In this document: piece by piece, positions 7,099 to 19,324 of the stretch | Numbering within the stretch: the stretch's first letter is position 1 | How the letters are laid out: each line of letters begins with the position of its first letter | From: Synechococcus sp. C9 | GTDB lineage: Bacteria; Cyanobacteriota; Cyanobacteriia; Gloeomargaritales; Gloeomargaritaceae | DNA: 64,000 bases | NCBI RefSeq assembly: GCF_022984075.1 | Contig: NZ_JALAAD010000001.1 | Coordinates: forward strand, 2,740,501-2,804,500 | Direction of reading: 5' to 3' | The notes under the pieces: generated by a model | Database searches by the model: none | The model's input: only the letters and a program-made list of their open reading frames with translations | Told to the model about the DNA's origin: nothing | Position numbers and translations under genes: made by a program

Positions 7099-8973
7099 TT
7101 AGGTGACAAACTCCGGCCAAGTTCTCCCGTAGGTCTCCAGTTCCGGGGCAGAACAGACTACGGTCAGGAAACTTCCTTTTTCACTACTGCGTAAGCGTGA
7201 CAGAGCGACATAAATTTCAGCGAGATCGCTAGCTGTCATAGCCTGGCTGATGTGGACGACCAATGCCCTAGTTTCCCAGCCTTTGAAGCTATGCACTGTG
7301 GCTGCTTTTAGCCGCGGATCGCCCATCCAAAACTGCATCTTGAGCCTTTTTTGGGATTGATGATCCTTAGCAAATACATGACAAACTTGGATGTTTTTCT
7401 CTTTGAATTTATCAAGACAGCACATGCCCATTTTGTGGGTAGCGACCAGTAGGGTAATATCGGCCCAGGTGATATTGGGTGAGTTGCTGACCAAATCGCA
7501 CACTGCTTGGACGCAGGCATCTACCGCATCCTGTTCCCGCACCTGCAACCAGCGGAGCGTGAGTGGTAACCAATCGCCTTGCACCTCTGTTGGCAGAGTT
7601 GGAAGATCGATGTCGCTACCGGACAAAAAGGTTTCGGCAAAACGCCGCAGGTAGGGAATCAGTCCCGGCGGCAACCGATAGCTCCCCTCCAGTTGGAACC
7701 AAGGGCCAGTAAAGCCCGCCCCGCGCATCTGCTCATCAGTCCAGTGGCAAGCCTGCCGGTATAGGTCTTGGGTGGCATCGGCAACCAAAAGCATTTCGCC
7801 GCCCTCCCGACGCACCTGGCGCAACAAATTCCACCACGTCAGGTTAAAATCCTGGCCCTCATCAACCAAAATGGCATCGTAGGAGCTAATGGATTCCGGC
7901 GCTTCCTTGAGTGCCCGTTCCACCAAGGCGGGAATGCGTTCTTTAAATAGGTCATCATGGGCGTCTGAATGTGCGAAAAGTTGCCTGTAATCCTGCCCCA
8001 AACCCACTTCCTGACAAACGCATCCGCACCATTCGTGAAAATGTAACCAAGTAATGTTCTGCATAAAATTCGGGACAGGCTGGCTAGGGTGGTCGTAACG
8101 CACGGCTAAATCCCGCAAATAGTGCCAAAGGGTGATATTGAATGTGACCACCAGGACTTCCTTGCCTTCGCCTGCCAGATGAGCCGCCCGCGCCGCCAAC
8201 GCCAGGGACTTGCCAGCACCCGCTGCTCCTTTCACCCGGCGGTAGCCCGTCTGGGTACGGGTAGTGGCGATTTCTTTTTGCTTGGGGGTCAACGGCAGGG
8301 GCGTTCGCTGTTCGACAGCATGGTCAGGTTCCCGGAGCCAACTGCGCAGGTCATCCGCCAGGGCAGGGGTCATAAACCGGGATTGCTTTAACTTGGCACT
8401 GGGAAATATGGCGTTAAGATCACCCTTTGCCAGAGCGTCTTGACCCACAACGGGATGATATTTTTTAGCCTTGTCATCGAGCCAGCCAAAATGGTGCAAG
8501 AAGGGCTGAAACAGTTGGGCAACCTGCTCCGTACTGGCTTCTGTCATGATCACACCTGCGGTTATCACCGACAGTGCGTATGCCTGCTTCTTCACCAACA
8601 AGCCCAGTTTGGGGCAGTACAGGTCAAGGATTTTCTGCTGGTACCACACCACTTTTTCGACCGGGTTGTCTGGGTGGCGAAACTCTTGGCCATGTTTATC
8701 TCTGCTCCACAGGGAAGGAACACCATTGGTTTCCCGCACAAAATACGGCATGGCCTCCAAGTGCCAATCTTTGACTTCAAACACGGCAATACCAATCTGG
8801 GGATGGAGGAGCACAAAATCTGGACGTAACCCATTCAGGTGCGGTTGCACGTAAATTTCCCATCCCTCTGGCAGGTACCGGTCAAAGAACTCCAGTACCT
8901 GTAATTCACCCGCCGTTAGAGGAGTACGCAAGCTATCTAATTCGGTGCGTGAGGGGCAAATGAGGTGTGCCAT
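7099..8973 (-). CDS. NERD nuclease-related domain fused to UvrD-like SF1 helicase
   Basis: A 624-residue protein. Residues 20-120 form a NERD domain, with PDFVLLHPQIGIAVFEVKDW carrying the D and ExK residues of the nuclease-like fold. A superfamily-1 helicase core follows from about residue 225: Walker A GAAGAGKS, Walker B ILVDEGQDF, motif III-like LLVADATQDLYR, motif IV-like SYRLPP, and the late motif TVHSFKGWETRALVV. The start ATG has an AAGGAG site eight bases upstream. It stands alone between pyrD and aroF, beside a MITE. Family members are implicated in DNA processing and sometimes in anti-phage islands; the role here is unproven. Confidence 0.8.
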   Translation of the reverse strand: MAHLICPSRTELDSLRTPLTAGELQVLEFFDRYLPEGWEIYVQPHLNGLRPDFVLLHPQIGIAVFEVKDWHLEAMPYFVRETNGVPSLWSRDKHGQEFRHPDNPVEKVVWYQQKILDLYCPKLGLLVKKQAYALSVITAGVIMTEASTEQVAQLFQPFLHHFGWLDDKAKKYHPVVGQDALAKGDLNAIFPSAKLKQSRFMTPALADDLRSWLREPDHAVEQRTPLPLTPKQKEIATTRTQTGYRRVKGAAGAGKSLALAARAAHLAGEGKEVLVVTFNITLWHYLRDLAVRYDHPSQPVPNFMQNITWLHFHEWCGCVCQEVGLGQDYRQLFAHSDAHDDLFKERIPALVERALKEAPESISSYDAILVDEGQDFNLTWWNLLRQVRREGGEMLLVADATQDLYRQACHWTDEQMRGAGFTGPWFQLEGSYRLPPGLIPYLRRFAETFLSGSDIDLPTLPTEVQGDWLPLTLRWLQVREQDAVDACVQAVCDLVSNSPNITWADITLLVATHKMGMCCLDKFKEKNIQVCHVFAKDHQSQKRLKMQFWMGDPRLKAATVHSFKGWETRALVVHISQAMTASDLAEIYVALSRLRSSEKGSFLTVVCSAPELETYGRTWPEFVT

Positions 8974-9052
8974 TGGGCAACACTCCTTGTACCGAATAGC
9001 GGTTACATCTCACCCTAAATGGGGATTTTTTACCGAACTGATGAGGAAGTGC

Positions 9053-10111
9053 TTACACCCCCACCGCCACCTGCGGCCAACGTCCCACCGCCTGGGCAAT
9101 CACCGCCAATTCCTCGCGCATTAAACGATCAAACCGCTCCGGCGTTAGGGATTGGGGACCATCGGAAAGGGCTTTGGCTGGGTTGGGATGGACTTCGATC
9201 ATCAGGGCATCCGTACCCGCCGCCACCGCCGCCATCGCCATCGCTGGCACATACTCGGATTTGCCCGTGCCGTGACTGGGGTCAATCATAATCGGCAGGT
9301 GGGTGAGCTTGCGTAGGACGGGAATCACCGATAAATCCAGGGTATTGCGGGTGTAACGGGTGTCAAAAGTGCGAATCCCCCGCTCGCACAGGATCACATT
9401 CGGGTTGCCCCCGGCGAGAATGTACTCAGCCGCCATCAGCCATTCCTCAATCGTGGCGGACATCCCCCGTTTCAGCAATACCGGCTTGTTTTGGGCACCG
9501 ATTTTTTTCAGCAGGGCAAAATTCTGCATATTCCGTGCCCCCACCTGCAACACATCCGCCACCTGAGCAATTTTGTCAATATCGGCGGTGTCCATGACCT
9601 CCGTGATAATTCCCAGCCCGGAAGCCGCCCGAGCCGCCGCCAACAATTCCAACGCACTTTCCCCGTGCCCCTGGAAGGCATAGGGAGATGTCCGGGGCTT
9701 GTAGGCTCCCCCCCGCAAAAACTTGGCACCAGCCGCCTTCACCCGCAGAGCCGTTTCCACAATCATTTCTTCGTTTTCCACCGAGCAGGGACCCGCCACC
9801 ACCACCAAGGGCTGGGCTTCCCCGAACACCACCGTCCCATTGGGCGTGTCAATGGCAACATCACTGGGTTGCCCGTGGCGAAACTCCCGGCTCGCCCGCT
9901 TAAACGGCTGTTCCACCCGTACGACTTCGTCAATCCAGGGGCTGAGTTCCTGAATGCGCTCCGGCTGTAAACCCGCCGTTTCCCCCACCAGCCCAATGAT
10001 TACCTTGTACTGACCAACAATCTTTTCAGGATGCAATCCCCAGGTACGGAGTTCATCGCTGATGCGCTCAATTTCCAATTCCGGCGCACCGGGTTGCATC
10101 ACAATAATCAT
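9053..10111 (-). CDS. aroF: 3-deoxy-7-phosphoheptulonate (DAHP) synthase, class I beta
   Basis: A 352-residue enzyme that condenses phosphoenolpyruvate and erythrose 4-phosphate, the first step of the shikimate pathway. The N-terminal 85 residues form the ferredoxin-like regulatory domain of the beta subtype ([17 protein letters not shown]). The barrel follows, with [26 protein letters not shown] and DPSHGTGKS, which supply metal and phosphate ligands. The length and start agree with cyanobacterial homologues. It is the only shikimate gene here. Confidence 0.95.
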   Translation of the reverse strand: MIIVMQPGAPELEIERISDELRTWGLHPEKIVGQYKVIIGLVGETAGLQPERIQELSPWIDEVVRVEQPFKRASREFRHGQPSDVAIDTPNGTVVFGEAQPLVVVAGPCSVENEEMIVETALRVKAAGAKFLRGGAYKPRTSPYAFQGHGESALELLAAARAASGLGIITEVMDTADIDKIAQVADVLQVGARNMQNFALLKKIGAQNKPVLLKRGMSATIEEWLMAAEYILAGGNPNVILCERGIRTFDTRYTRNTLDLSVIPVLRKLTHLPIMIDPSHGTGKSEYVPAMAMAAVAAGTDALMIEVHPNPAKALSDGPQSLTPERFDRLMREELAVIAQAVGRWPQVAVGV

Positions 10112-10162
10112 GGCAGTAGAAAGGATAAGTCAGGGCTTTTGTATTGTAACGAGGGAAGGGGT

Positions 10163-10552
10163 TCAAGTTGGGGCATTGTTACGATTTGCTTTAGAATTTG
10201 CCCGCAATCGCCCCCAATTGATGCGAAACTCCTGCCAGCCCAGCCAATGCCCCACCCGCTCCGCATCCCAACAGGTGGACAGGATGCCATAGCTCAAACC
10301 GACAATCCCTAGCCCAAAACAGCCCAGGGTGACGGCGACCACGGCGGCTACCGGAATTTTTAGCCCCTGTTGGATCAGGAAATAACTCATCGGAAAAGCC
10401 AGCAATCCCAGCCCGGTCGGCACCCCACAGAAAAAAGCCATCCGCCGCACCATCCGGTTGCTGACCACCTGGGGCATCCCTGGTTCTTCAATTTGTTGCC
10501 AGCCCCGTTTTTTGGGAGGGGGGGGTGGGGTACGCCGGTTTTTTTTCGCCAT
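10163..10552 (-). CDS. PAM68-family photosystem II assembly protein
   Basis: A 129-residue protein with a basic, Pro-rich N-terminus (KKNRRTPPPPPKKRG) and two transmembrane helices (about residues 38-60 and 68-92), ending in a hydrophilic tail. This is the layout of the PAM68/DUF3464 family, thylakoid proteins that help early photosystem II assembly by acting on CP47 insertion. It sits 41 bp downstream of rpsO, an arrangement common in cyanobacteria. The start ATG at 10552 fits the family N-terminus. Confidence 0.85.
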   Translation of the reverse strand: MAKKNRRTPPPPPKKRGWQQIEEPGMPQVVSNRMVRRMAFFCGVPTGLGLLAFPMSYFLIQQGLKIPVAAVVAVTLGCFGLGIVGLSYGILSTCWDAERVGHWLGWQEFRINWGRLRANSKANRNNAPT

Positions 10553-10592
10553 AATGACCTACGGTGCAAAACTATTCAAAAACTATCCAAAA

Positions 10593-10871
10593 TTAAGAAC
10601 GTAACCCCCGGATGCCAAGCCGCTTAATCACATTTTCATAGCGGTCAAAATGGTGTTTGCGTAAATACAAGAGCAACTGCCGCCGTTGGCTGATCAACCG
10701 CAACAGCCCCCGCTGGGAGGAAAAATCTTTTTTGTGGGTACGCAAATGTTCGCTCAGTTGGTTGATCCGGGTACTCAACAGGGCAATCTGTACCTCTGGG
10801 GAACCCGTATCCGTGGCGTGCATTTGATACTCGTTGATCAACGCTTGCTTTTGTTCTTGCAGTAGGCTCAT
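10593..10871 (-). CDS. rpsO: 30S ribosomal protein S15
   Basis: A 92-residue ribosomal protein that binds the 16S rRNA central domain. Recognised by DTGSPEVQIALLSTRINQLS, LRTHKKDFSSQRGLLRLI and the C-terminal YLRKHHFDRYENVIKRLGIR. The frame extends to 10886, but the start at 10871 (MSLLQEQK) gives the family's usual length of about 89-92 residues. It is followed on the same strand by the pam68 gene. Confidence 0.95.
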   Translation of the reverse strand: MSLLQEQKQALINEYQMHATDTGSPEVQIALLSTRINQLSEHLRTHKKDFSSQRGLLRLISQRRQLLLYLRKHHFDRYENVIKRLGIRGLRS

Positions 10872-10954
10872 GGAAAACATCGGCAATTGAAGGGGCAGTT
10901 AATTACGATACCACGATTAGCCCAGCCACCGCAAGGATAACCGAACCAATCACC

Positions 10955-11233
10955 CTAGGGCAGGGGGAGCAATTCATCACCGCCATGCCAATTGGCTTCG
11001 ACCCAGGCTTCCATTTCGGCAACTTGGGCGGGACTCGGTTGCCAAAGGTGTGCGGAAGCGACCCCCAACCAGAGGGAAAGACCGGCGACCGCCAAGGCAG
11101 GGGGAAACCAATGCCACACGGGGCGGGGTTGGGGACGGGTGGCATTCAGAATCCGGGCTTCCAGTCCCGGCGAGGGCGGGGGCGCAGTGGGGGCGTACTG
11201 CTGGAGAAAATTCACCAAGGGGTCGGGGTTCAT
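10955..11233 (-). CDS. Small membrane anti-sigma-factor candidate
   Basis: A 92-residue protein whose ATG overlaps the stop of the ECF sigma gene by four bases. The N-terminal 40 residues are hydrophilic and Pro-rich, with NPDPLVNFLQQYAPTAPPP. One membrane segment (FPPALAVAGLSLWLGVASAH) is followed by about 28 residues outside. This size and coupling match the one-TM partners found next to SigG-type factors in cyanobacteria. Anti-sigma activity is inferred from position. A zinc-binding HxxxCxxC motif is absent. Confidence 0.6.
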   Translation of the reverse strand: MNPDPLVNFLQQYAPTAPPPSPGLEARILNATRPQPRPVWHWFPPALAVAGLSLWLGVASAHLWQPSPAQVAEMEAWVEANWHGGDELLPLP

Positions 11234-11820
11234 AGGGTCACTCCTTGCTGTTCCAAATGACGGCGCAGGGCGGCACGGGCGTGAAATAACCGGGATTTAA
11301 CGGTGCCCACTGGGATGCGTAAAATCTCGCTGATTTCCTTTTGGGGCAGGGATTCCAAATCGTGTAGTACCAACACGGTGCGATGCTCAAAACTGAGGGT
11401 TTCCAGCCCCTGGCGCACCAATTCCTCGTAGTGCAGGTGCATCAAATCCGGGGCGGGCACCCGGTCAGGGCTGGTCTGGGTCAGGGTTTCCATCTGGGTA
11501 CGTTTTTGGGCGCACTGCCGCCGGTAGTCTGAAGCCACATTCAGGGTAATCCGGTACAGCCAAGTGTTGAAAATATCCAATTGTCTCAGCCGGGGCAACC
11601 CCCGCCACACCCGCATAAAAACCTCTTGGGTCAGGTCATCCAGGGCGACCGCACCGCACAGACGATAAAGGGTTCCCCGCACCCGGGGCTGAAACCGGCG
11701 GTACAACCAGCGAAACCCCTCCGGGTCTCCCTGCTGACACCGTTGCACCAGTGCCAAATCGGGATGCAAAGGCGTTTCCGCCTGGGTCGGGCTGGGGTTG
11801 ACGCACGCCGCTGGAATCAT
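11230..11820 (-). CDS. sigG: ECF (group 3) RNA polymerase sigma factor, SigG-like
   Basis: A sigma-70 family factor of about 196 residues. Region 2 is visible as FRWLYRRFQPRVRGTLYRL and DDLTQEVFMRVWRGLPRL. Region 4 is a helix-turn-helix containing LPQKEISEILRIPVGTVKSR. Regions 1 and 3 are absent, as in ECF factors. ATG at 11820 is preferred to the GTG at 11826. The stop overlaps the downstream one-TM protein, indicating a coupled sigma/anti-sigma pair that responds to an envelope signal. The symbol follows the cyanobacterial SigG resemblance and is an inference. Confidence 0.85.
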   Translation of the reverse strand: MIPAACVNPSPTQAETPLHPDLALVQRCQQGDPEGFRWLYRRFQPRVRGTLYRLCGAVALDDLTQEVFMRVWRGLPRLRQLDIFNTWLYRITLNVASDYRRQCAQKRTQMETLTQTSPDRVPAPDLMHLHYEELVRQGLETLSFEHRTVLVLHDLESLPQKEISEILRIPVGTVKSRLFHARAALRRHLEQQGVTL

Positions 11821-11871
11821 AAACACCCACGATAACGCTAAGAATTTAGACGGCTTCCCCTGGGGAGAGGT

Positions 11872-13512
<1,641 letters not shown>

Positions 13513-13679
13513 TTAATACGTTTCGATTATTCGATTATAGGATGCTTCTACGGCAATCCCAGACGGTCAATACAAGTAACCCATGGGAGTAACCAGGCTA
13601 TGCAAAACTTGGGGAGATGCCCTGCAACCCGTAAGTTTCTGTAACCTTTGAGGTATCATTTTCCCTGGAATTCACATAG

Positions 13680-13810
13680 GGGTACCTCTATTTATTTACA
13701 CCCATTGGAGGTTATCTCGCTGGAATGCCCATCCCAATGGCTACGCCACGCAGGCTATCGAGAACCAAAGCCGGGGGCTACGCCCCTGCGACCTATCTTT
13801 AGAAGTACCC
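13680..13810 (+). repeat. Family-2 MITE-like repeat, copy 1 (compensated ends)
   Basis: The ends GGGTACCTCTA and TAGAAGTACCC are inverted repeats. Relative to other copies, both ends carry the matching change from C/G to T/A. The core contains GGAGGTTATCTCGCTGGAAT, GAGAACCAAAGCCGGGGG and CGCCCCTGCGACC. Confidence 0.75.
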
Positions 13811-13825
13811 ATAGTTCAAACTTAT

Positions 13826-13935
13826 GGGCACCTCTATTTATTTGCACCCATTGGAGGTTATCTCGCTGGAATGCCCATGTTATCGAAAACCAAGGACGGG
13901 GGCAACGCCCCTGCGACCTATTTTTAGAAGTGCCC
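13826..13935 (+). repeat. Family-2 MITE-like repeat, copy 2
   Basis: The ends are GGGCACCTCTA and TAGAAGTGCCC, with the core GGAGGTTATCTCGCTGGAAT and GGGGGCAACGCCCCTGCGAC. It lies 15 bp from copy 1 in the same orientation. Confidence 0.75.
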
Positions 13936-14273
13936 TTACTTATGATCCAAATAAAAATAAAATTATCCTAGCCCTATCATGAATGTACGGCGGGGATGGT
14001 ACAAACCTTTTGTCAAATCATTGGATTTGAATTTTAAATTGCCGGGGAAACGCCCGGTGCATGGGGACGGGGGCAACCACCTCCAACCCCAAGAAAGCCC
14101 CCCGAGACGGAATTTAACGCAAGAACACGAAACATAATTTAACAGAATCGGTGCTATTTATAAATTTATGTAAATTTTTGCAAATATATTTAACTATCCC
14201 TGGGGTAAAACGGTTGGGAACGACAGGGAGTTTAACTATTATTAACGCCCGGAACGAGAGGCTGTGGGGAGCC

Positions 14274-14279
14274 TATAAT
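14274..14279 (+). promoter_or_regulatory. Candidate -10 element for psaAB
   Basis: TATAAT lies 147 bp before the psaA ATG in an otherwise GC-rich leader. No consensus -35 is found 17 bp upstream, so light-dependent activator sites may matter more than a -35. Confidence 0.3.
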
Positions 14280-14407
14280 GCTGACTAAGTTGACGGTGTT
14301 ACCGGGTTGGCGTGGGGGAGACTCCATGCTGGCTGAAGGGTGCAAAACTCCGTGATTTGGTAGCGGGGTCTTGCGCCGGGGGGCACCGGATTTATTCCTT
14401 GCCGTAT

Positions 14408-14418
14408 TAGGAGAGGAG
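14408..14418 (+). promoter_or_regulatory. Strong ribosome-binding site of psaA
   Basis: TAGGAGAGGAG ends seven bases before the psaA ATG and fixes the start at 14426. Confidence 0.7.
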
Positions 14419-14425
14419 CGTTCTA

Positions 14426-16741
14426 ATGACCATCAGTCCACCGGAGCGGGAAGCGAAGGTCAAGGTGACTGTGGATCGCGACCCTGTACCGACTTCATTT
14501 GAGCGGTGGGCGAAGCCGGGGCATTTTTCCCGGACTTTGTCCAAGGGTCCGAAGACCACCACCTGGATCTGGAATCTGCACGCCAACGCTCATGATTTTG
14601 ACAGTCATACCAGCGACCTAGAGGATATTTCCCGGAAAATTTTCAGCGCCCACTTCGGCCATCTGGCGGTGGTGTTTGTGTGGCTGAGCGGGATGTATTT
14701 CCACGGGGCGAAATTTTCTAATTATTCGGCCTGGCTGGCGGACCCCTTGCATGTGAAGCCGAGTGCCCAGGTGGTCTGGCCGATTGTGGGTCAGGAAATT
14801 CTCAACGCCGATGTGGGGGGTGGATTCCAGGGGATTCAGATTACCTCTGGGTTTTTCCAACTCTGGCGGGCGAATGGGATTACCAATGAGTTCCAGCTGT
14901 ACTGCACGGCGATTGGGGCGCTGGTGATGGCGGCGCTGATGCTGTTTGCGGGTTGGTTCCATTACCACAAGGCGGCGCCGAAATTGGAGTGGTTCCAGAA
15001 TGTGGAATCCATGCTCAATCACCACCTGGCGGGTCTGCTGGGGTTGGGGTGTTTGGGCTATGCGGGGCAACAGATTCATGTGTCTCTGCCGATCAATGCC
15101 TGTTTGGATGCGATTGATGCGGGGGCACCGTTGACCGTGGGCGGCAAAGTGATTGCCACGGCGGCGGATATTCCCTTGCCCCATGAGTGGATTTTGCATC
15201 CCAATTTGATGGCGGATATTTTCCCCCATGTGCCCTGGGGTGTGCCGTCCGGGGTGATCCCCTTCTTTACCCTGAATTGGGGGGCGTACACGGATTTCCT
15301 CACCTTTAAGGGGGGGTTAAACCCGGTGACGGGGGGTCTGTGGCTGACGGATACGGCGCACCACCATTTGGCGTTGGCGGTGTTGTTCATCGTGGCGGGG
15401 CATATGTACCGCACCAATTGGGGGATCGGTCACAGCATGAAGGAGATTTTGGAAGCCCACCGGGACCCCCTGCTGATTGGCGGTACGGGGCACAAGGGGT
15501 TGTACGAAATCCTGACGACTTCCTGGCACGCCCAGTTGGCGATTAACCTGGCGTTGTTGGGTTCTTTGACGATTATCGTCGCCCAGCATATGTATGCCAT
15601 GCCGCCTTATCCGTACCTGGCGACGGATTATCCCACCCAGTTGTCCATCTTTACCCATCACATGTGGATCGGGGGCTTTTTGGTGGTGGGCGCTGGGGCG
15701 CACGGGGCGATCTTCATGGTGCGGGATTACGACCCGGCGAAGAATGTGAATAACGTGCTGGACCGGGTGATTCGCCACCGGGATGCGATCATTTCCCACC
15801 TGAACTGGGTGTGTCTGTTCCTGGGCTTCCACAGTTTTGGGCTGTACATCCACAACGATACGATGCGGGCGTTGGGTCGTCCCCAGGATATGTTCTCGGA
15901 TTCGGCGATCCAGTTACAGCCGGTGTTTGCCCAGTGGATTCAGGGGATTCATGCGGCGGCGGCGGGGGCGACGGCTCCCTATGCGACGGCGGGGGTGAGT
16001 CCGATTTTTGGTGGGGAACCCCTGATCGTGGGGGGCAAGGTGGCGATGATGCCGATGGTGTTGGGCACGGCGGACTTTATGGTGCACCACATCCATGCCT
16101 TTACCATCCATGTGACGGTGTTGATCCTGCTGAAAGGGGTGTTGTTTGCCCGCAATTCCCGGTTGATTCCCGATAAGGCGAATCTGGGGTTTGCGTTCCC
16201 CTGTGATGGACCGGGGCGGGGCGGTACCTGCCAGGTGTCCGGCTGGGACCACGTGTTCCTGGGGCTGTTCTGGATGTACAATTCCCTGTCTATTGCGATT
16301 TTCCACTTCTCCTGGAAGATGCAGTCGGACATCTGGGGGACGGTGGATGCGGATGGCACGATCAACCACATTACCAGTGGGAATTTTGCCCAGAGTGCGA
16401 TCACGATCAATGGCTGGTTGCGGGATTTCCTGTGGGCGCAGGCTTCGCAGGTGATTGGTTCCTACGGCTCGGCGCTGTCTGCCTACGGGATTATGTTCCT
16501 GGGGGCGCACTTTATTTGGGCGTTTAGCCTGATGTTTTTGTTCAGTGGCCGGGGCTACTGGCAAGAACTGATCGAGTCCATTGTTTGGGCGCACAACAAG
16601 CTCAAGGTGGCGCCGGCGATTCAGCCGCGGGCGTTGAGCATTATCCAAGGACGGGCGGTGGGGGTGGCCCACTACCTCTTAGGGGGGATTGTCACCACCT
16701 GGTCGTTCTTCTTGGCACGGATTATCGCCGTTTCCGGCTAA
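14426..16741 (+). CDS. psaA: Photosystem I P700 apoprotein A1
   Basis: The 771-residue PsaA subunit, which with PsaB binds P700, the primary acceptors and most antenna chlorophylls in the thylakoid membrane. The hydrophilic N-terminus ends in [16 protein letters not shown]. Eleven membrane helices are expected, rich in paired histidines ([23 protein letters not shown]). The iron-sulfur FX loop [12 protein letters not shown] supplies two cysteines. The C-terminus [12 protein letters not shown] is typical. A strong ribosome-binding site precedes the ATG. It is followed after 15 bp by psaB; the two are surely co-transcribed. Confidence 0.99.
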   Translation: MTISPPEREAKVKVTVDRDPVPTSFERWAKPGHFSRTLSKGPKTTTWIWNLHANAHDFDSHTSDLEDISRKIFSAHFGHLAVVFVWLSGMYFHGAKFSNYSAWLADPLHVKPSAQVVWPIVGQEILNADVGGGFQGIQITSGFFQLWRANGITNEFQLYCTAIGALVMAALMLFAGWFHYHKAAPKLEWFQNVESMLNHHLAGLLGLGCLGYAGQQIHVSLPINACLDAIDAGAPLTVGGKVIATAADIPLPHEWILHPNLMADIFPHVPWGVPSGVIPFFTLNWGAYTDFLTFKGGLNPVTGGLWLTDTAHHHLALAVLFIVAGHMYRTNWGIGHSMKEILEAHRDPLLIGGTGHKGLYEILTTSWHAQLAINLALLGSLTIIVAQHMYAMPPYPYLATDYPTQLSIFTHHMWIGGFLVVGAGAHGAIFMVRDYDPAKNVNNVLDRVIRHRDAIISHLNWVCLFLGFHSFGLYIHNDTMRALGRPQDMFSDSAIQLQPVFAQWIQGIHAAAAGATAPYATAGVSPIFGGEPLIVGGKVAMMPMVLGTADFMVHHIHAFTIHVTVLILLKGVLFARNSRLIPDKANLGFAFPCDGPGRGGTCQVSGWDHVFLGLFWMYNSLSIAIFHFSWKMQSDIWGTVDADGTINHITSGNFAQSAITINGWLRDFLWAQASQVIGSYGSALSAYGIMFLGAHFIWAFSLMFLFSGRGYWQELIESIVWAHNKLKVAPAIQPRALSIIQGRAVGVAHYLLGGIVTTWSFFLARIIAVSG

Positions 16742-16756
16742 GGAATAGGAGAGAAC

Positions 16757-18988
16757 ATGGCAACGAAGTTTCCTAAATTTAGCCAAGCCTTGGCGCAGGA
16801 CCCGACCACCCGGCGGATCTGGTACGCTTTGGCGACGGCGAATGACTTTGAGAGCCACGATGGCATGACCGAGGAAAATCTGTACCAACGGATTTTTGCC
16901 TCCCACTTCGGCCATTTGGCGATTATTTTCCTGTGGACCTCGGGGAATCTGTTCCACGTGGCCTGGCAGGGGAATTTTGAACAGTGGATCAAGGATCCGT
17001 TGAATGTGCGGCCCATTGCCCACGCCATCTGGGACCCCCAATTTGGGCAGGCGGCGGTGGATGCCTTTACTCAGGCGCAGGGGGCGGCGGGCCCGGTGAA
17101 CATCGCCTATTCCGGGGTGTATCAGTGGTGGTACACGATTGGGATGCGGACGAACGATGACCTGTATGTGGGTTCGATTTTCCTGTTGCTTTTGGCGGCG
17201 GTGGCTCTGTTTGCGGGCTGGCTGCATTTGCAACCCAAGTTCCGGCCTTCCCTGGCCTGGTTCAAGAATGCGGAATCCCGTTTGAACCACCACCTGGCGG
17301 GCTTGTTTGGGGTGTCGTCTTTGGCCTGGACGGGGCACTTGGTGCACGTGGCGATTCCCGAGTCCCGGGGGGTGCATGTGGGCTGGGATAATTTCCTGAG
17401 TATGCCGCCCCACCCGGCGGGTCTAGCACCCTTCTTCTCGGGGAACTGGGGGGTGTATGCCCAAAATCCCGATAGCCTGGAGCATACCTTTGGGACGGCG
17501 CAGGGGGCAGGGACGGCGATTCTCACCTTTTTGGGTGGGTTCCATCCCCAGACCCAATCCCTGTGGTTGACGGACATGGCGCACCACCACCTGGCGATTG
17601 CGGTGATTTTCATCATCGCCGGGCATATGTACCGCACCAACTTTGGCATTGGTCATAGCATCCGGGAAATCCTGAAAGCGCACCGGCCGCCTGAAGGTAC
17701 GCCGTTTGGGGGTGCCCTGGGGCGGGGTCACGAGGGGTTGTACGACACGATCAACAACTCCCTGCACTTCCAGTTGGGGTTGGCGTTGGCTTCCCTGGGG
17801 GTGATTACCTCCCTGGTGGCGCAACATATGTACAGTCTGCCGCCCTACGCTTTTATGGCGCAGGATCAGACCACGATGGCCGCTCTGTACACCCATCACC
17901 AGTACATTGCTGGGTTTTTGATGGTGGGGGCGTTTGCCCACGGGGCGATCTTCTTCGTGCGGGATTACGACCCGGAAGCCAATAAGGACAATGTGCTGGC
18001 CCGGATGCTGGAGCACAAGGAGGCGATCATTTCCCACCTGAGTTGGGTGTCCCTGTTCCTGGGTTTCCACACCCTGGGCTTGTACGTCCACAACGATGTG
18101 GTGGTGGCCTTTGGGCAGCCGGAAAAGCAAATCCTGATTGAGCCAGTGTTTGCCCAGTGGATTCAGGCGGCGCATGGGAAAGCCCTGTACGGGTTTGATG
18201 TGCTGTTGTCGAATCCCGACAGCATTGCCGCCACCGCTTGGCCGAACTATGGCAATGTCTGGTTGCCGGGTTGGTTGGAAGCCATCAATTCTGGTACCAA
18301 TTCCCTGTTTTTGACCATTGGACCGGGGGATTTCCTGGTGCACCATGCGATTGCGTTGGGTCTGCACACCACCACCCTGATTTTGGTCAAGGGGGCGTTG
18401 GATGCCCGGGGTTCTAAGCTGATGCCGGACAAAAAGGACTTTGGCTACAGCTTCCCCTGCGATGGGCCGGGGCGGGGCGGCACCTGCGATATTTCCGCCT
18501 GGGATGCCTTCTACCTGGCCATGTTCTGGATGCTGAACACCATTGGCTGGGTGACCTTCTACTGGCACTGGAAGCATCTGGCGATTTGGCAGGGGAATGT
18601 GGCGCAGTTCAACGAGTCCTCGACCTACCTAATGGGTTGGTTGCGGGATTACCTGTGGCTGAACAGTTCCCAGTTGATCAACGGCTACAACCCCTACGGG
18701 ATGAACAATCTGTCGGTCTGGGCCTGGATGTTCCTGTTCGGGCACCTGGTCTGGGCGACGGGCTTTATGTTCCTGATTTCCTGGCGGGGCTACTGGCAGG
18801 AGTTGATCGAAACCCTGGTCTGGGCCCATGAGCGCACGCCCTTGGCGAACCTGGTGCGTTGGAAAGACAAGCCGGTGGCACTGTCCATTGTCCAAGCCCG
18901 GTTGGTGGGTCTGGCGCACTTTACGGTGGGATATATCTTCACCTATGCCGCCTTTTTGATTGCTTCGACCGCGTCCATTTTCGGCTAG
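16757..18988 (+). CDS. psaB: Photosystem I P700 apoprotein A2
   Basis: The 743-residue PsaB partner of PsaA. It starts [20 protein letters not shown] and carries [13 protein letters not shown], the FX loop [12 protein letters not shown] (two cysteine ligands, completing the 4Fe-4S cluster with PsaA) and the C-terminal P700 region [33 protein letters not shown] precedes the start. The gene ends with a compact hairpin terminator. The length is at the upper end of the usual range, with no disruption. Confidence 0.99.
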   Translation: MATKFPKFSQALAQDPTTRRIWYALATANDFESHDGMTEENLYQRIFASHFGHLAIIFLWTSGNLFHVAWQGNFEQWIKDPLNVRPIAHAIWDPQFGQAAVDAFTQAQGAAGPVNIAYSGVYQWWYTIGMRTNDDLYVGSIFLLLLAAVALFAGWLHLQPKFRPSLAWFKNAESRLNHHLAGLFGVSSLAWTGHLVHVAIPESRGVHVGWDNFLSMPPHPAGLAPFFSGNWGVYAQNPDSLEHTFGTAQGAGTAILTFLGGFHPQTQSLWLTDMAHHHLAIAVIFIIAGHMYRTNFGIGHSIREILKAHRPPEGTPFGGALGRGHEGLYDTINNSLHFQLGLALASLGVITSLVAQHMYSLPPYAFMAQDQTTMAALYTHHQYIAGFLMVGAFAHGAIFFVRDYDPEANKDNVLARMLEHKEAIISHLSWVSLFLGFHTLGLYVHNDVVVAFGQPEKQILIEPVFAQWIQAAHGKALYGFDVLLSNPDSIAATAWPNYGNVWLPGWLEAINSGTNSLFLTIGPGDFLVHHAIALGLHTTTLILVKGALDARGSKLMPDKKDFGYSFPCDGPGRGGTCDISAWDAFYLAMFWMLNTIGWVTFYWHWKHLAIWQGNVAQFNESSTYLMGWLRDYLWLNSSQLINGYNPYGMNNLSVWAWMFLFGHLVWATGFMFLISWRGYWQELIETLVWAHERTPLANLVRWKDKPVALSIVQARLVGLAHFTVGYIFTYAAFLIASTASIFG

Positions 18989-19010
18989 GTTAAATCCCTA
19001 GTAAAAACCC

Positions 19011-19042
19011 AATCCCCTGCCTGTGGGTGGGGGATTTTTTTA
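19011..19042 (+). terminator. Terminator of the psaAB operon
   Basis: AATCCCC (19011-19017) pairs with GGGGATT (19030-19036), followed by a run of T up to 19041, 22 bp after the psaB stop. It overlaps the end of the integrase remnant on the other strand. Confidence 0.8.
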
Positions 19043-19324
19043 TGTATCCAAGGGGCTTTTGATCGCTCTCGCCCCCTTCTGCAAGACATGGGTATAAATC
19101 ATGGTGGTTTTCACATCCTTATGCCCCAACAATTCTTGCACCGTTCGGATGTCATAACCCTCCTCAAGGAGATGGGTGGCAAAACTATGGCGAAGGGTAT
19201 GGCAACTCCCATTTTTAGATATTCCTGCCCTTTGTATCGCTCGTTTCATGGCTTTCTGTACGGAGTCTTCTAAAATGTGGTGACGATGAATCGTGCCCGT
19301 TTGGGGGTTGATATAGCTAAGCAT
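19040..19324 (-). pseudogene. C-terminal remnant of a tyrosine recombinase (integron-integrase-like)
   Basis: 94 residues correspond only to the end of a lambda-integrase-type catalytic domain. Visible active-site residues are the H-x-x-R box ([16 protein letters not shown]), the second His in ELLGHKDV and the nucleophile Tyr in TMIYTHVL. The ending [11 protein letters not shown] resembles integron integrases. The first catalytic arginine and the whole N-terminal DNA-binding domain are missing, so it should be inactive. Upstream, a fragment resembling the MITE core (19345-19385) may mark the truncation point. It sits in the shadow of the psaB terminator. Confidence 0.75.

Noticed and set aside
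13680-13935. Two similar repeats near each other, considered as a CRISPR array
   Set aside because: There are only two units of about 110-130 bp with 15 bp between them, inverted ends and dispersed relatives; no short repeat-spacer pattern and no cas gene.
14618-16672. Several open frames antisense to psaA
   Set aside because: Same reason: shadows of a highly biased gene on the other strand.
17423-18577. Long open frame (384 codons) antisense to psaB
   Set aside because: It mirrors the codon bias of psaB (GC-rich third positions), lacks a ribosome-binding site, and its translation is low in complexity with no family features.
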